DNA from: UBA5287 sp041672395
Lineage (GTDB): Bacteria; Bacteroidota; Bacteroidia; Bacteroidales; Dysgonomonadaceae
Direction: 5' to 3'
DNA length: 18,996 nucleotides
Assembly (NCBI GenBank): GCA_041672395.1
Contig: JBAYZS010000043.1
Span: 1-18,996 of the forward strand
In this document: piece by piece, positions 6,843-14,644 of the stretch
How positions within the stretch are numbered: position 1 is the stretch's first letter
How the letters are laid out: each line of letters opens with the position of its first letter
Translations under genes and position numbers: made by a program
The notes under the pieces: model-generated
What the model was told of the DNA's origin: nothing
The model's input: only the letters and a program-made list of their open reading frames with translations
Database searches by the model: none

Positions 6843-7715
6843 TCAAACCATCGCTTCTCGAAGCGACTTCGGATTTGTGCCTGTATGTTTTTTAAAGAAG
6901 TTGTTGAAGTAAGTCGGATATTCAAAACCGAGAGCGTAGGCAACTTCCGTAATATTCCAATCCGTATGTTGCAATAAAGCCCTTGCTTCTGCAATAATTC
7001 GTTCTGTAACATGCGCAGTAGTTGATTTGCCTGTAACTTCTTTTACCGCACGATTTAAATAGTTGGTATGCACATTCAGAATGCGGGCATAGTCTTGTGC
7101 GGTTCTTAGTTGCAATGGATGATCGTAAGTCTCAATAGGAAATTGTCTTTCTAGTAATTCAAGAAATACGGATGTAATTCGTGCCGTTGCTTTTTTAGCT
7201 TGATGATAATGCTCTGATGGTTGCAGTTTTAATGCTTCATGAATTGTCAAACTGATGTAGTTGCGGATTAGTTCATCCTTAAAAGTATAATCATTTTCCT
7301 GTTCTTCAATCATTTTCTGAAAGAGAGTATTAAGAAACAATCTTTGTTCCTCTGATATTTCTAAAACAGGGGTTCCACCAATCTTAAAAAGCGGAGATTG
7401 AAGCAGGCTCTCTGAACGCTCCGATTGTTTCAAAAAATCTTCCGAGAAAAGACAAGTATAGCCAACATATGTCCTTGATATTGTTTCCCAAGAGTAAGGA
7501 ATATGAGGGTTGCCAAAGAATAGAATCGTCCCTTCCTGCTCAAAACTTCTATCGGCATAATGGATAACACTTTTTCCGGTAGTAAGACAAATTTTATAGA
7601 AATCCTTCCGACTGTAAGTGCGTGTATCGCTACTATCGTCATCTATTTGAAATGCCTTAAAACCTTTTAATTTGAGTTCGTTATTAAACTTTGAAATTGT
7701 ACGTTCCATTTTCAT
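6843..7715 (-). CDS. AraC-family transcriptional regulator
   Basis: A 290-residue one-component regulator when started at the ATG at 7715 (MKMERTISKFNNELKLKGFKAFQ). The N-terminal part (about residues 25-110) is cupin-like, with short strands such as KSVIHYADRSFEQEGTILFF and the PHIPYSWE segment, and should sense a small molecule. The last 100 residues form the double helix-turn-helix: AQDYARILNVHTNYLNRAVKEVTG, then ITEVAYALGFEYPTYFNNFFKKHTG and a terminal NPKSLRE. An ATG at 7760 would add 15 residues (MRTRVDRFEFLIFVL), but a TATCTTTG promoter word lies inside that extension, so the shorter start is preferred; ATG 7709 is a further option. It is divergent from the MG2/plug protein and upstream of the acetyltransferase and hydrolase genes, which are its likely targets. 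Confidence 0.9.
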   Translation of the reverse strand: MKMERTISKFNNELKLKGFKAFQIDDDSSDTRTYSRKDFYKICLTTGKSVIHYADRSFEQEGTILFFGNPHIPYSWETISRTYVGYTCLFSEDFLKQSERSESLLQSPLFKIGGTPVLEISEEQRLFLNTLFQKMIEEQENDYTFKDELIRNYISLTIHEALKLQPSEHYHQAKKATARITSVFLELLERQFPIETYDHPLQLRTAQDYARILNVHTNYLNRAVKEVTGKSTTAHVTERIIAEARALLQHTDWNITEVAYALGFEYPTYFNNFFKKHTGTNPKSLREAMV

Positions 7716-7720
7716 AAGAA

Positions 7721-7728
7721 CAAAGATA
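7721..7728 (-). promoter_or_regulatory. -7 promoter element TATCTTTG at the AraC gene
   Basis: Exact TAnnTTTG match on the minus strand, only 5 bp before ATG 7715 and 11 bp before ATG 7709. If used, the transcript would begin at or near the start codon, giving a leaderless or very short-leader mRNA. The -33 region has no clear TTTG. Confidence 0.45.
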
Positions 7729-7771
7729 AGAAATTCAAACCTATCTACTCGTGTTCTCATAGTCTTAAATA

Positions 7772-7799
7772 AAAAAGGTTGTTAAAAGACAACCTTTTT
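7772..7799. terminator. Bidirectional terminator-like hairpin between divergent genes
   Basis: AAAAAGGTTGT (7772-7782) pairs perfectly with ACAACCTTTTT (7789-7799) around a 6-nt loop. The arm ends in a T-run on the plus strand, and the matching A-run gives a T-run on the minus strand, so it could terminate in both directions. It lies between the -7 boxes of the AraC gene and the MG2/plug gene, outside both predicted transcripts. It may act as an insulator, a remnant of a lost gene, or a protein-binding palindrome that covers the -33 region of the plus-strand promoter. Confidence 0.65.
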
Positions 7800-7811
7800 A
7801 TTTATATTTCT

Positions 7812-7819
7812 TATCTTTG
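7812..7819 (+). promoter_or_regulatory. -7 promoter element TATCTTTG upstream of MG2/plug gene
   Basis: Exact TAnnTTTG match 22 bp before the GTG start of the 856-residue protein, a normal spacing for this phylum. The expected -33 position falls in the 3' arm of the adjoining hairpin and shows only a T-rich stretch. Confidence 0.6.
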
Positions 7820-7841
7820 AATCGTTAAAAATTAGTAGAAC

Positions 7842-10412
7842 GTGAAAAAGACTATTTTATACTTTATTTTATTTAATTTGTGCATTGCCGGAAGCTATGC
7901 GCAGTTTAAACCTTTGGAAACAAAATTGTTTACCAGCGACAGCATCAACCAGTTTATTCCCAGAGAAAAGGTTTTTTTGCATTACGACAAACCAAATTAT
8001 TCGATGAACGACACAATTTGGCTTAAAGGTTATATCTTGAGGGCTAATGATAATGTGCCGGTCGATAGCTCAAGAATTGGTTATGTTGAAATTATTGATA
8101 CGGACAAGCGCGTCGTTAAAAGGATTAGTACGCCTTGTTTCATGGGATTCTTCTCTGCAAGTATTCCCCTGGTTTCAAATGAATTTAAACAGGGGGTGTA
8201 TATTATGAGAAGTTACACAAACTACATGAGGAATTTTGGCGATTCTCTTTTTTTTGAAAGCAAATTTAAAATAATTGATGTCGCGTCTGAGGTTTGGAAA
8301 GACGATGCAAAAAATAGTGAGAACAATAAAGAAAAGAAAGGCGCGTCGACAGATAGTGACAATAAACAGGAAACAAAAGGTAAAGGAAAGTCCGACATTG
8401 ATTTGCAGTTTTTGCCCGAAGGTGGCAAAATGATTGCAGGGAAACCACAAAAAATCGGGTTTAAATCTATTGATAAATTCGCGAAAGGAATTGATGTAAA
8501 GGGAGTTATTAAGGATAGTAAAGGTGCTGATATTGCTGCATTTGCGTCAATGTACAAAGGAATTGGAAGCATAAGTTTTACTCCTAATTTGGGAGAAAAA
8601 TATACTGCTTATCTTGAAGACGGCACTACTTATGAACTGCCAAAAACACAAAGTTCCGGAACTCTCTTACAAGTTGTGAATAAGCAAGATGCAAACACTT
8701 TTACTATTACTGTGGACGGTACACCTGACATGTATAATAAACCCTACTATATCTTGGCCACACTACGGGGGATGACAGCTGTTAAAGGGGCATTTCTGCT
8801 AAAAGATAAACCTTACAAACTGGAGATTCCGAAGAAGGACTTTCCACAAGGGGTTTATAGAATTACTTTATATGATGGGAGTTATTTACCACTGAATGAA
8901 CGCATTATATTTATATGCAAAAACAACGAAAATCTATCGATGTCTGTGAAATTAAACAAACCGACATTTGAAAAACGAGACAGCGTGAATGTATCATTAA
9001 AAATTGGTAATTCTGAATTGAACCCGATGGGAACATTTTCTGCGACGGTACTGGATACCACAATGGTGAAGGTATCAAATTATCAGGAAAATATATTGAG
9101 TTATATATTGTTTAGCTCAGATCTAAAAGGGGAAATTGAAGATCCTTATTTTTATTTGAAAACAGATAATTCAGATGCTGTGGATGCGTTAATGCTTACG
9201 CAGGGATGGGTCGACTACAATCGGGAAAATATCGAAATCAAATATCCTTTCGAAAAGGAATTCACTATTACAGGAACAGTTGATAATCTAATAAATAAGG
9301 CACAGAAAAACACGAAGGTTAGTCTCTTCTCAAAAATTGGGAAAAATAGTGCGATTTTAATGGATACGATTACGGATAATAACGGGTTTTTTGAATTTAA
9401 TCAGTTCCCTTATTTTATGAACGATAGTGTTTCAATGCTCGTTCAGGCTCTCAACAAAAATAATAAAGCTTTTAATGCTTTTATTGATGTTGATCTTCCG
9501 GTTTATCCGCAATATACTAAGGAGATAAATGCTGCTCCAATGATTAACATGGTTAAAGATTCAATTGCTCAACAGTATGCTGATGATCAAAAAGAGGTGC
9601 TTACTAAATATGGATTAAGCTCCTTGCTGCTGGATGAAATTGTTGTATCGGCTCCGGCAATGGTAGCGGGATCAAAAAACCTCAATGACGACAGCGGTGC
9701 GGATCAGGTGATTACAGCAAATTTTCTCAAAGATAAAGCGGGATCTACGTTGCTTGATATCTTAACGGAAGAGGTGAGCGGATTTGGAGTTGGGTTTGCA
9801 GATGAATTACTGCAATATACAATTGGAAGCTATAAGGTATATTTTGTGATAAATGGAGTGGATATGCATTCGCTGTACGTGGGATTTGATGATGCACCGG
9901 TCGGTGAAGGAACAAGTGTGAGGGAATATCTACAGTATTTTACAACAATGCTGGAAGGGATTAGGGCCGAAGATATTGAGGGTATTGAAGTTATGAAATC
10001 ATCAAAAAACAAAATGCGCTACATATCAAAGTTTCTGCCTTTTGATAAACAATCGATGGTGGAAGACAAGAGCATCTTCATAGAGGTGACAACTCACAGT
10101 TATACTCCATTTTACTTGAGGACGACAAATAAATATGTTTATAAACCGCTGATACCGGTAATTTCAAAAACTTTCTATACACCTAAATACGTGGGACCAA
10201 GACAAGATGCTGAATTGCCTGATCTGCGAAATACAATTTACTGGAATCCAAATATAATTACGGACAAAAATGGTAAAGCGGAGTTTTCATTTTATACTTC
10301 GGATAGCGATGGTGATTTTATTCTGATGCTGCAGGGGGTTGACCTGACAGGAAACTTGGGCTTGCATTTTGAAACGGTGAAAATAACAGATCATTCAGAT
10401 ATCAAAGAATAA
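7842..10412 (+). CDS. Exported MG2-like / TonB-plug-like protein without beta barrel
   Basis: An 856-residue exported protein starting with GTG; the signal peptide MKKTILYFILFNLCIAGSYAQ fixes this start. Residues 38-146 begin PREKVFLHYDKPNYSMNDTIWLKGYI, the pattern of an alpha-2-macroglobulin MG2 domain. A lysine/acid-rich linker (about 152-184) leads to further beta domains, including a carboxypeptidase-regulatory-like stretch near 475-540 (FTITGTVDNLINKAQKNTKVSLFS). Residues about 590-726 resemble a TonB-receptor plug: LLLDEIVVSAP, TLLDILTEEVSGFG, VYFVINGV and IRAEDIEGIEVMKS. The C-terminus NTIYWNPNIITDKNGKAEFSFYTSDSDGDF resembles the macroglobulin segment that follows the bait region. No transmembrane strands of a barrel follow. 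Such proteins are common and uncharacterised in Bacteroidota; a periplasmic or outer-membrane role is likely but unproven. A strong terminator lies about 280 bp downstream. Confidence 0.85.
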   Translation: MKKTILYFILFNLCIAGSYAQFKPLETKLFTSDSINQFIPREKVFLHYDKPNYSMNDTIWLKGYILRANDNVPVDSSRIGYVEIIDTDKRVVKRISTPCFMGFFSASIPLVSNEFKQGVYIMRSYTNYMRNFGDSLFFESKFKIIDVASEVWKDDAKNSENNKEKKGASTDSDNKQETKGKGKSDIDLQFLPEGGKMIAGKPQKIGFKSIDKFAKGIDVKGVIKDSKGADIAAFASMYKGIGSISFTPNLGEKYTAYLEDGTTYELPKTQSSGTLLQVVNKQDANTFTITVDGTPDMYNKPYYILATLRGMTAVKGAFLLKDKPYKLEIPKKDFPQGVYRITLYDGSYLPLNERIIFICKNNENLSMSVKLNKPTFEKRDSVNVSLKIGNSELNPMGTFSATVLDTTMVKVSNYQENILSYILFSSDLKGEIEDPYFYLKTDNSDAVDALMLTQGWVDYNRENIEIKYPFEKEFTITGTVDNLINKAQKNTKVSLFSKIGKNSAILMDTITDNNGFFEFNQFPYFMNDSVSMLVQALNKNNKAFNAFIDVDLPVYPQYTKEINAAPMINMVKDSIAQQYADDQKEVLTKYGLSSLLLDEIVVSAPAMVAGSKNLNDDSGADQVITANFLKDKAGSTLLDILTEEVSGFGVGFADELLQYTIGSYKVYFVINGVDMHSLYVGFDDAPVGEGTSVREYLQYFTTMLEGIRAEDIEGIEVMKSSKNKMRYISKFLPFDKQSMVEDKSIFIEVTTHSYTPFYLRTTNKYVYKPLIPVISKTFYTPKYVGPRQDAELPDLRNTIYWNPNIITDKNGKAEFSFYTSDSDGDFILMLQGVDLTGNLGLHFETVKITDHSDIKE

Positions 10413-10690
10413 TATATTCGCAACAATCTTACTTCAGAATTAAACTATTTTTATCGTGGATAGTCAATAATATGTTCACGTTTAAAGAAAACTCTAAATA
10501 ATTAGGTTGAAGATAAAGAAGGTTCTTTTTACTTAAGGAAGGTGAGTTAAGTGAAGTTTTTGGGGATTTAGAAAAAGATATGCAGGAACTTTTTGATGAG
10601 ATGGATGTTTATGAAGAGGAAAGGAATGATGACTATTATTAGGTATTACATGAATTATTTAATTGGTTTATAGATTGCATTTTAGGTTCT
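10413..10690. other. Intergenic region between convergent genes
   Basis: This stretch separates the MG2/plug gene (plus) from rodA (minus). It holds one short acidic open frame (10517-10642, described separately) and ends in a strong hairpin. No RNA gene or promoter word could be recognised. Confidence 0.5.
10517..10642 (+). pseudogene. Short acidic open frame, possible gene remnant
   Basis: The frame is open for 41 codons and ends at TAG 10640-10642. It reads ...LLKEGELSEVFGDLEKDM and then QELFDEMDVYEEERNDDYY, a strongly acidic, helix-like C-terminus that looks coding. No ATG, GTG or TTG opens the frame early; the first ATG (10580) would leave a 20-residue peptide. It may be the tail of a decayed gene, a tiny peptide, or chance. 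I cannot assign a family. Confidence 0.25.
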
Positions 10691-10727
10691 TGACGCGTCC
10701 GTAACTGAGTTTCGGACGCGTTTTTTT
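10691..10727 (+). terminator. Strong intrinsic terminator
   Basis: ACGCGTCCG (10693-10701) pairs perfectly with CGGACGCGT (10713-10721) around an 11-nt loop, followed by seven T on the plus strand. It should end plus-strand transcripts from the MG2/plug gene. On the minus strand the hairpin comes 10 nt after the rodA stop but lacks a T-tract, so termination of the mre cluster there would be weaker. The GC-rich stem stands out in this AT-rich DNA. Confidence 0.88.
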
Positions 10728-10736
10728 GTAACTAGT

Positions 10737-12194
10737 TTACAAACGCCTACGGGTTTGATCGATTCGCAGGAAGATAAACAACAATATGGTGAAACCTAAT
10801 AACGAAGAACCTCCGTAACTGAAAAGTGGTAACGGAATTCCTATAACTGGCACAAGACCTATAACCATTCCTATATTCACCAGCAAATGGAACGCAAAAA
10901 CGCTGACTACTCCGTATCCGTAAACTCTACCAAATATGGTTGTCTGACGCTCGGCAATATTTGCTAAATGTATGATAAATGCGAGAAAAAGAATGACAAT
11001 GATGGACGAACCTACAAAGCCAAATTCTTCGCCTATAGTGCAAAAAATGAAATCGGTGTCTTGCTCGGGGACATATTTCAATTTGGTTTGGGTTCCATTT
11101 AAATACCCTTTTCCAAATAGTCCACCCGACCCTATTGCAATTTTGGACTGACCCACGTGATAGCCGGAGCCTTGCAAATCTTCTTCCATACCAAGGGCGA
11201 CTTTTATACGCATCTGTTGATGCGGCTGCAAGACATCGTTAAAGGCAAACTCTACGGATTCGGTGAAAGCAAAAGAACTTACAGCAAACAACAGAATCCA
11301 GAAATAATCTCTTAAACGGTACCGCAAAAAAAGATAGATAAGATAAAGAGCTACAGCAATTAGGGCAATCAAAGCTGCTAAGCTATAATCTACTTTTACA
11401 CCAAAAAGTGATGTCAGAAAAGCAATTAGGAAGATAGAACCTCCTAAACCCAGAACATAAACGGCTGTTCTCCATCTTTTTACATATACCCAAATGAGGA
11501 CAACAACAAACAGGATGATTAAGATCATATTGATGAGCTCACCCAACGAAAACATACCTATGATTTCTGTCGAGAATTTTACTCCCATTACAAAAAGAAT
11601 GATTGCTGCCAACCCTATAAACAGACTTACTCCGGGAAGTCCTTCACGATAAAGAACAAGGATAAAACTCAAATATACCAATGCGGTTCCTGTTTCGCTT
11701 TGCATGATTACGATTAATGCAGGAAGCAGAATTACTGCGCTTACCAAAAGCAGGTTTTTGGTAGTCATCAACTTGAAGTTGAACACATTAAAGATTCTTG
11801 AAAGAGCAAGAGCTATGAGGAACTTCATGAATTCGGCTGGCTGAAATCGAATGGGACCCAACACAAACCATGATCGTGACCCATTTATATCGGGTGCAAT
11901 TACTAATGTGATAAGTAATAATAAGATACCTAAAGAATAAAACAACAGGGCATAGGTCTCGTAAAAACTGGTATCGATTTTCATTATTGCGAAAGCTACA
12001 ACAAGTGAAGCGCCCATCCAAATGAGCTGCATACCGGCACGACCTGATAGATCGAAGATGCTTGTAGCGTTATCAAGATCGAAGCTTGCAGCATAGATAC
12101 TAAACCACCCCATCACGACAAACAACAAGTAGAATCCTACTGATATCCAATCAATGGAACCTATCTCTTTTTTCTCATTATATTCTTGATACAT
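10737..12194 (-). CDS. rodA: Rod-shape peptidoglycan glycosyltransferase RodA (SEDS family)
   Basis: RodA polymerises lipid II into glycan strands with its partner PBP2, encoded just upstream. With the ATG at 12194 the protein has 485 residues and begins MYQEYNEKKEIGSIDW; a TTG at 12209 would add five residues and overlap mrdA. It is a polytopic membrane protein. Conserved SEDS stretches are NGSRSWFVLGPIRFQPAEFMK, QSKIAIGSGGLFGKGYLNGTQ, VPEQDTDFIFCTIGEEFGFVG (D381 in TDFIF is the expected catalytic Asp) and GIPLPLFSYGGSSLLGF. E. coli RodA has about 370 residues; the extra length lies mainly in a hydrophobic insert between about residues 190 and 300 with several membrane segments. The start is 1 bp after the mrdA stop, indicating translational coupling. 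It is the last gene of the cluster. Confidence 0.96.
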   Translation of the reverse strand: MYQEYNEKKEIGSIDWISVGFYLLFVVMGWFSIYAASFDLDNATSIFDLSGRAGMQLIWMGASLVVAFAIMKIDTSFYETYALLFYSLGILLLLITLVIAPDINGSRSWFVLGPIRFQPAEFMKFLIALALSRIFNVFNFKLMTTKNLLLVSAVILLPALIVIMQSETGTALVYLSFILVLYREGLPGVSLFIGLAAIILFVMGVKFSTEIIGMFSLGELINMILIILFVVVLIWVYVKRWRTAVYVLGLGGSIFLIAFLTSLFGVKVDYSLAALIALIAVALYLIYLFLRYRLRDYFWILLFAVSSFAFTESVEFAFNDVLQPHQQMRIKVALGMEEDLQGSGYHVGQSKIAIGSGGLFGKGYLNGTQTKLKYVPEQDTDFIFCTIGEEFGFVGSSIIVILFLAFIIHLANIAERQTTIFGRVYGYGVVSVFAFHLLVNIGMVIGLVPVIGIPLPLFSYGGSSLLGFTILLFIFLRIDQTRRRL

Positions 12195-12195
12195 A

Positions 12196-14136
12196 TTAAT
12201 TGGTTGCAATTACAATGGTTGAATCTGTTTTTTGTGAAGTTGAGTCTTTGCTCACAGTAGTTTTGGGTCGGGCATTCTTTATATAAACATTTGGCAGAAT
12301 AACCCTATTGGCTATGGTCTCTTCCAGATATTTATCTCCCGGTAGAACTTCACCATAAAAGAACTTCTCGAACATCAGTTTTCCAATTGGAACAGCATTT
12401 GTGGCACCAAAACGACCGTTTTCAACTACTACGGCAATGGCTATTTGTGGATCATCTTTTGGTGCAAATCCCATAAATATTGAATGGTCGTCGCCATGCG
12501 GATTCTCGGCGGTACCGGTTTTTCCACAAACCGCAAGTTCGGGACCAAGATAAGTGCCCCTACATGTTCCAATGGTGACCGCATCGGCCATACCGTTTAC
12601 AGTAAGCTCAAAATATTGCCTGTCGATGCCGGATTCTCTTCTGTTTGTAAATATTGTATCCAATTTTCCTCCTTTGATTTCCTGCACAACATGTGGTGCA
12701 TAATAATAACCTCTGTTGGCAGTGAGTGCAGCAAAATTAGCAATCTGAAGCGGAGTGGTTAACACTTCGCCTTGTCCAATAGCAATAGAAATAATGTTGT
12801 GTGCGTTCCAATTTTGACGTCCCAACACTTTTGCATAGAATTTGCTGTTTGGAATAAAGCCCCTGCTTTCTGAAGGAAGATCAACCCCAAGTTTATATCC
12901 AAATCCCATTGCTATCATATAATTTTTCCAGACTTCGAAGGCTTCGGTTGTGCTGCTATATTTTTGTCGGTTGTTTAACATATAGTTTAAACCGTAACTG
13001 AAGAATGAATTACAGGAGGTTGCCAATGCAAATTGAATACTCAGCGGAGAAGCATGACCATGACATGCGGGGTGACCACCAAGCGGTGGATAGCCATGAT
13101 AACAACTGAAACGGGTATCTTCTGTTATGATTCCCTCCTGAAGGAACACGAGACCCTGTGAAGGTTTGAATGTAGAACCCGGTGGATAAGTACCGGCAAT
13201 TGCACGATTAATGAGTGGCTTATAGGGATTTCTCACCAATTGCAGATAATTTGTGCTGAAATTTTTACCGGTGAGAATGGCAGGGTCATATGATGGTGAC
13301 GCAACCATGCACAGAATTTCACCGGTTTTTGGTTCTATCATTACAATTGAGCCTATCTTGTTTTGCATAAGATATTCTCCGTATGCCTGAAGATCTATGT
13401 CTATTCCAAGTTTGAGGTCCTTGCCTGAAACGGGAGTTTTATCATGTGCGCCATTCTGATATCTTCCCTGAATTTTTCCACGAGCGTCACGCAAAAGTAC
13501 CTCAACACCTTTTTCACCACGCAAATCGTTCTCATGTGAAAGCTCAATTCCGGATTTTCCTACATAATCACCGCGTTTATAATAGGGATCTGTATCCATC
13601 TTCTGCTGATCGACTTCTGCTATATAACCAAGCAACAATCCCATATTTGGGTAACTGTATTGCCTTTCGGTACGACTTTGAATATAGATTCCCGGAAATT
13701 TATAGAGCTTTTCCTGAAGTACTCCATAAGCTTCCACATCTAATTGTGACATAAATAGTTGCGGTGTATATGAAGTGTAACCCCTGTTCTTTTTCTTATC
13801 TTTCATATCGGCCTCCAACCTGTGATAGCTGGGCAAATCAATATTCAGCGTTTCACAAAAGTCGAGGGTATCGAATTTGCCCATCTCACGAACAGTCATC
13901 ATCACATCATAAGTAGGCTGATTATAAACCAACATCTTACCTTTACGATCATAAATACTGCCGCGAGAAGGATATAATGTTCTGTTATAAAAAGCATTAC
14001 TATCGGCATACTCTCTATATTTTGGATTGAGAATCTGCAGATTAAACAGTTGAATAATATATATTATGGCAACCACAACAATGATCCCTACAATAATATA
14101 TTTTCTGGTGGAGTATGGATTATTATTAAAATTCAC
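12196..14136 (-). CDS. mrdA: Penicillin-binding protein 2 (elongasome transpeptidase)
   Basis: PBP2 cross-links peptidoglycan during cell elongation together with RodA. The 646-residue protein starts with GTG at 14136, overlapping mreD by 11 bp; a TAA directly upstream in frame rules out an earlier start. One N-terminal membrane helix (about 13-32) is followed by the pedestal domain, with the family motif PSRGSIYDRKGKMLVYNQP. The transpeptidase domain carries all three active-site motifs: S321-TFK (GSTFK), S374-C-N and K539-TG (CGKTGTAE). Between the first two lies a Cys/His-rich stretch with C345, H347, H355, C358, H359 and H361, and C375 sits within the SxN motif. E. coli PBP2 binds zinc in the equivalent region, so this may be a metal site with different ligands. 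The basic and Ser/Thr-rich tail after about residue 620 is not part of the fold. Confidence 0.96.
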   Translation of the reverse strand: MNFNNNPYSTRKYIIVGIIVVVAIIYIIQLFNLQILNPKYREYADSNAFYNRTLYPSRGSIYDRKGKMLVYNQPTYDVMMTVREMGKFDTLDFCETLNIDLPSYHRLEADMKDKKKNRGYTSYTPQLFMSQLDVEAYGVLQEKLYKFPGIYIQSRTERQYSYPNMGLLLGYIAEVDQQKMDTDPYYKRGDYVGKSGIELSHENDLRGEKGVEVLLRDARGKIQGRYQNGAHDKTPVSGKDLKLGIDIDLQAYGEYLMQNKIGSIVMIEPKTGEILCMVASPSYDPAILTGKNFSTNYLQLVRNPYKPLINRAIAGTYPPGSTFKPSQGLVFLQEGIITEDTRFSCYHGYPPLGGHPACHGHASPLSIQFALATSCNSFFSYGLNYMLNNRQKYSSTTEAFEVWKNYMIAMGFGYKLGVDLPSESRGFIPNSKFYAKVLGRQNWNAHNIISIAIGQGEVLTTPLQIANFAALTANRGYYYAPHVVQEIKGGKLDTIFTNRRESGIDRQYFELTVNGMADAVTIGTCRGTYLGPELAVCGKTGTAENPHGDDHSIFMGFAPKDDPQIAIAVVVENGRFGATNAVPIGKLMFEKFFYGEVLPGDKYLEETIANRVILPNVYIKNARPKTTVSKDSTSQKTDSTIVIATN

Positions 14137-14644
14137 TTATAACACTTTTTTTACCAAATAATGCATCGACAGCAAAAATAATCAATAATGTGAGAATACT
14201 TGATGCAACAATTCTCAATAAAGTGAGTTGGATGTTAAACAGTGTAAAGGATTCAATGATGAACAATAATGTTTGATGGAACAACACAACACTTATTGAT
14301 AAACGTATGAATGATTTGCTGTCGGTATTTATGCCTGGAGTTAATTCATCATATGCATCGCGGGTGTAGATGAGTTTGATTATGGGTTCGCGAAAGGCAG
14401 CGATAATGGTTGTAGCTGCTGCATTCATTCCGGGAGTATTCATGAAAATATCGATGATTAAACCTAAAAGAAAACCTGTAATGATAACGTAAAACCGGTT
14501 GCGACCGAGTGTTAACTTAAGGAGAAAATAAATATATAAAATGGGTGTTGCTACACCAAAAATGTTGATTCGGTCCAGCAAAAACACCTGTAATACTACC
14601 AATACCAGGAATAAAAATATCTCTTTTATAACACCTGCTTTCAT
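14126..14644 (-). CDS. mreD: Rod shape-determining membrane protein MreD
   Basis: A 172-residue polytopic inner-membrane protein with about five to six hydrophobic segments (for example VIKEIFLFLVLVVLQVFLL, FYVIITGFLLGLIIDIFMN, and ILTLLIIFAVDALFG). The PILYIYFLLKLTLGRNRFY and GLIIDIFMNTPGMNAAATT segments are typical of MreD. It works with MreC and MreB to place the RodA-PBP2 synthase. The ATG overlaps the mreC stop in an ATGA (14641-14644), and its 3' end overlaps the mrdA start by 11 bp, so all three are probably translationally coupled. The sequence of MreD is poorly conserved in general; the assignment rests on topology, size and position. Confidence 0.92.
   Translation of the reverse strand: MKAGVIKEIFLFLVLVVLQVFLLDRINIFGVATPILYIYFLLKLTLGRNRFYVIITGFLLGLIIDIFMNTPGMNAAATTIIAAFREPIIKLIYTRDAYDELTPGINTDSKSFIRLSISVVLFHQTLLFIIESFTLFNIQLTLLRIVASSILTLLIIFAVDALFGKKSVISEF

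Noticed and set aside
7716..7760. 15-residue N-terminal extension of the AraC-type regulator from ATG 7760
   Set aside because: The extension contains an exact TATCTTTG promoter word and resembles no AraC N-terminus; kept as a stated alternative only.
8222..8572. Minus-strand ORF of 116 codons inside the MG2/plug gene
   Set aside because: It is antisense to the lysine-rich linker and flanking beta domain of a well-supported exported protein.
12195..12209. TTG start of rodA overlapping the end of mrdA
   Set aside because: The ATG at 12194, directly after the mrdA stop, is a better start; likewise the TTG codons at 4889, 16594 and 18182 were passed over for nearby ATG codons.
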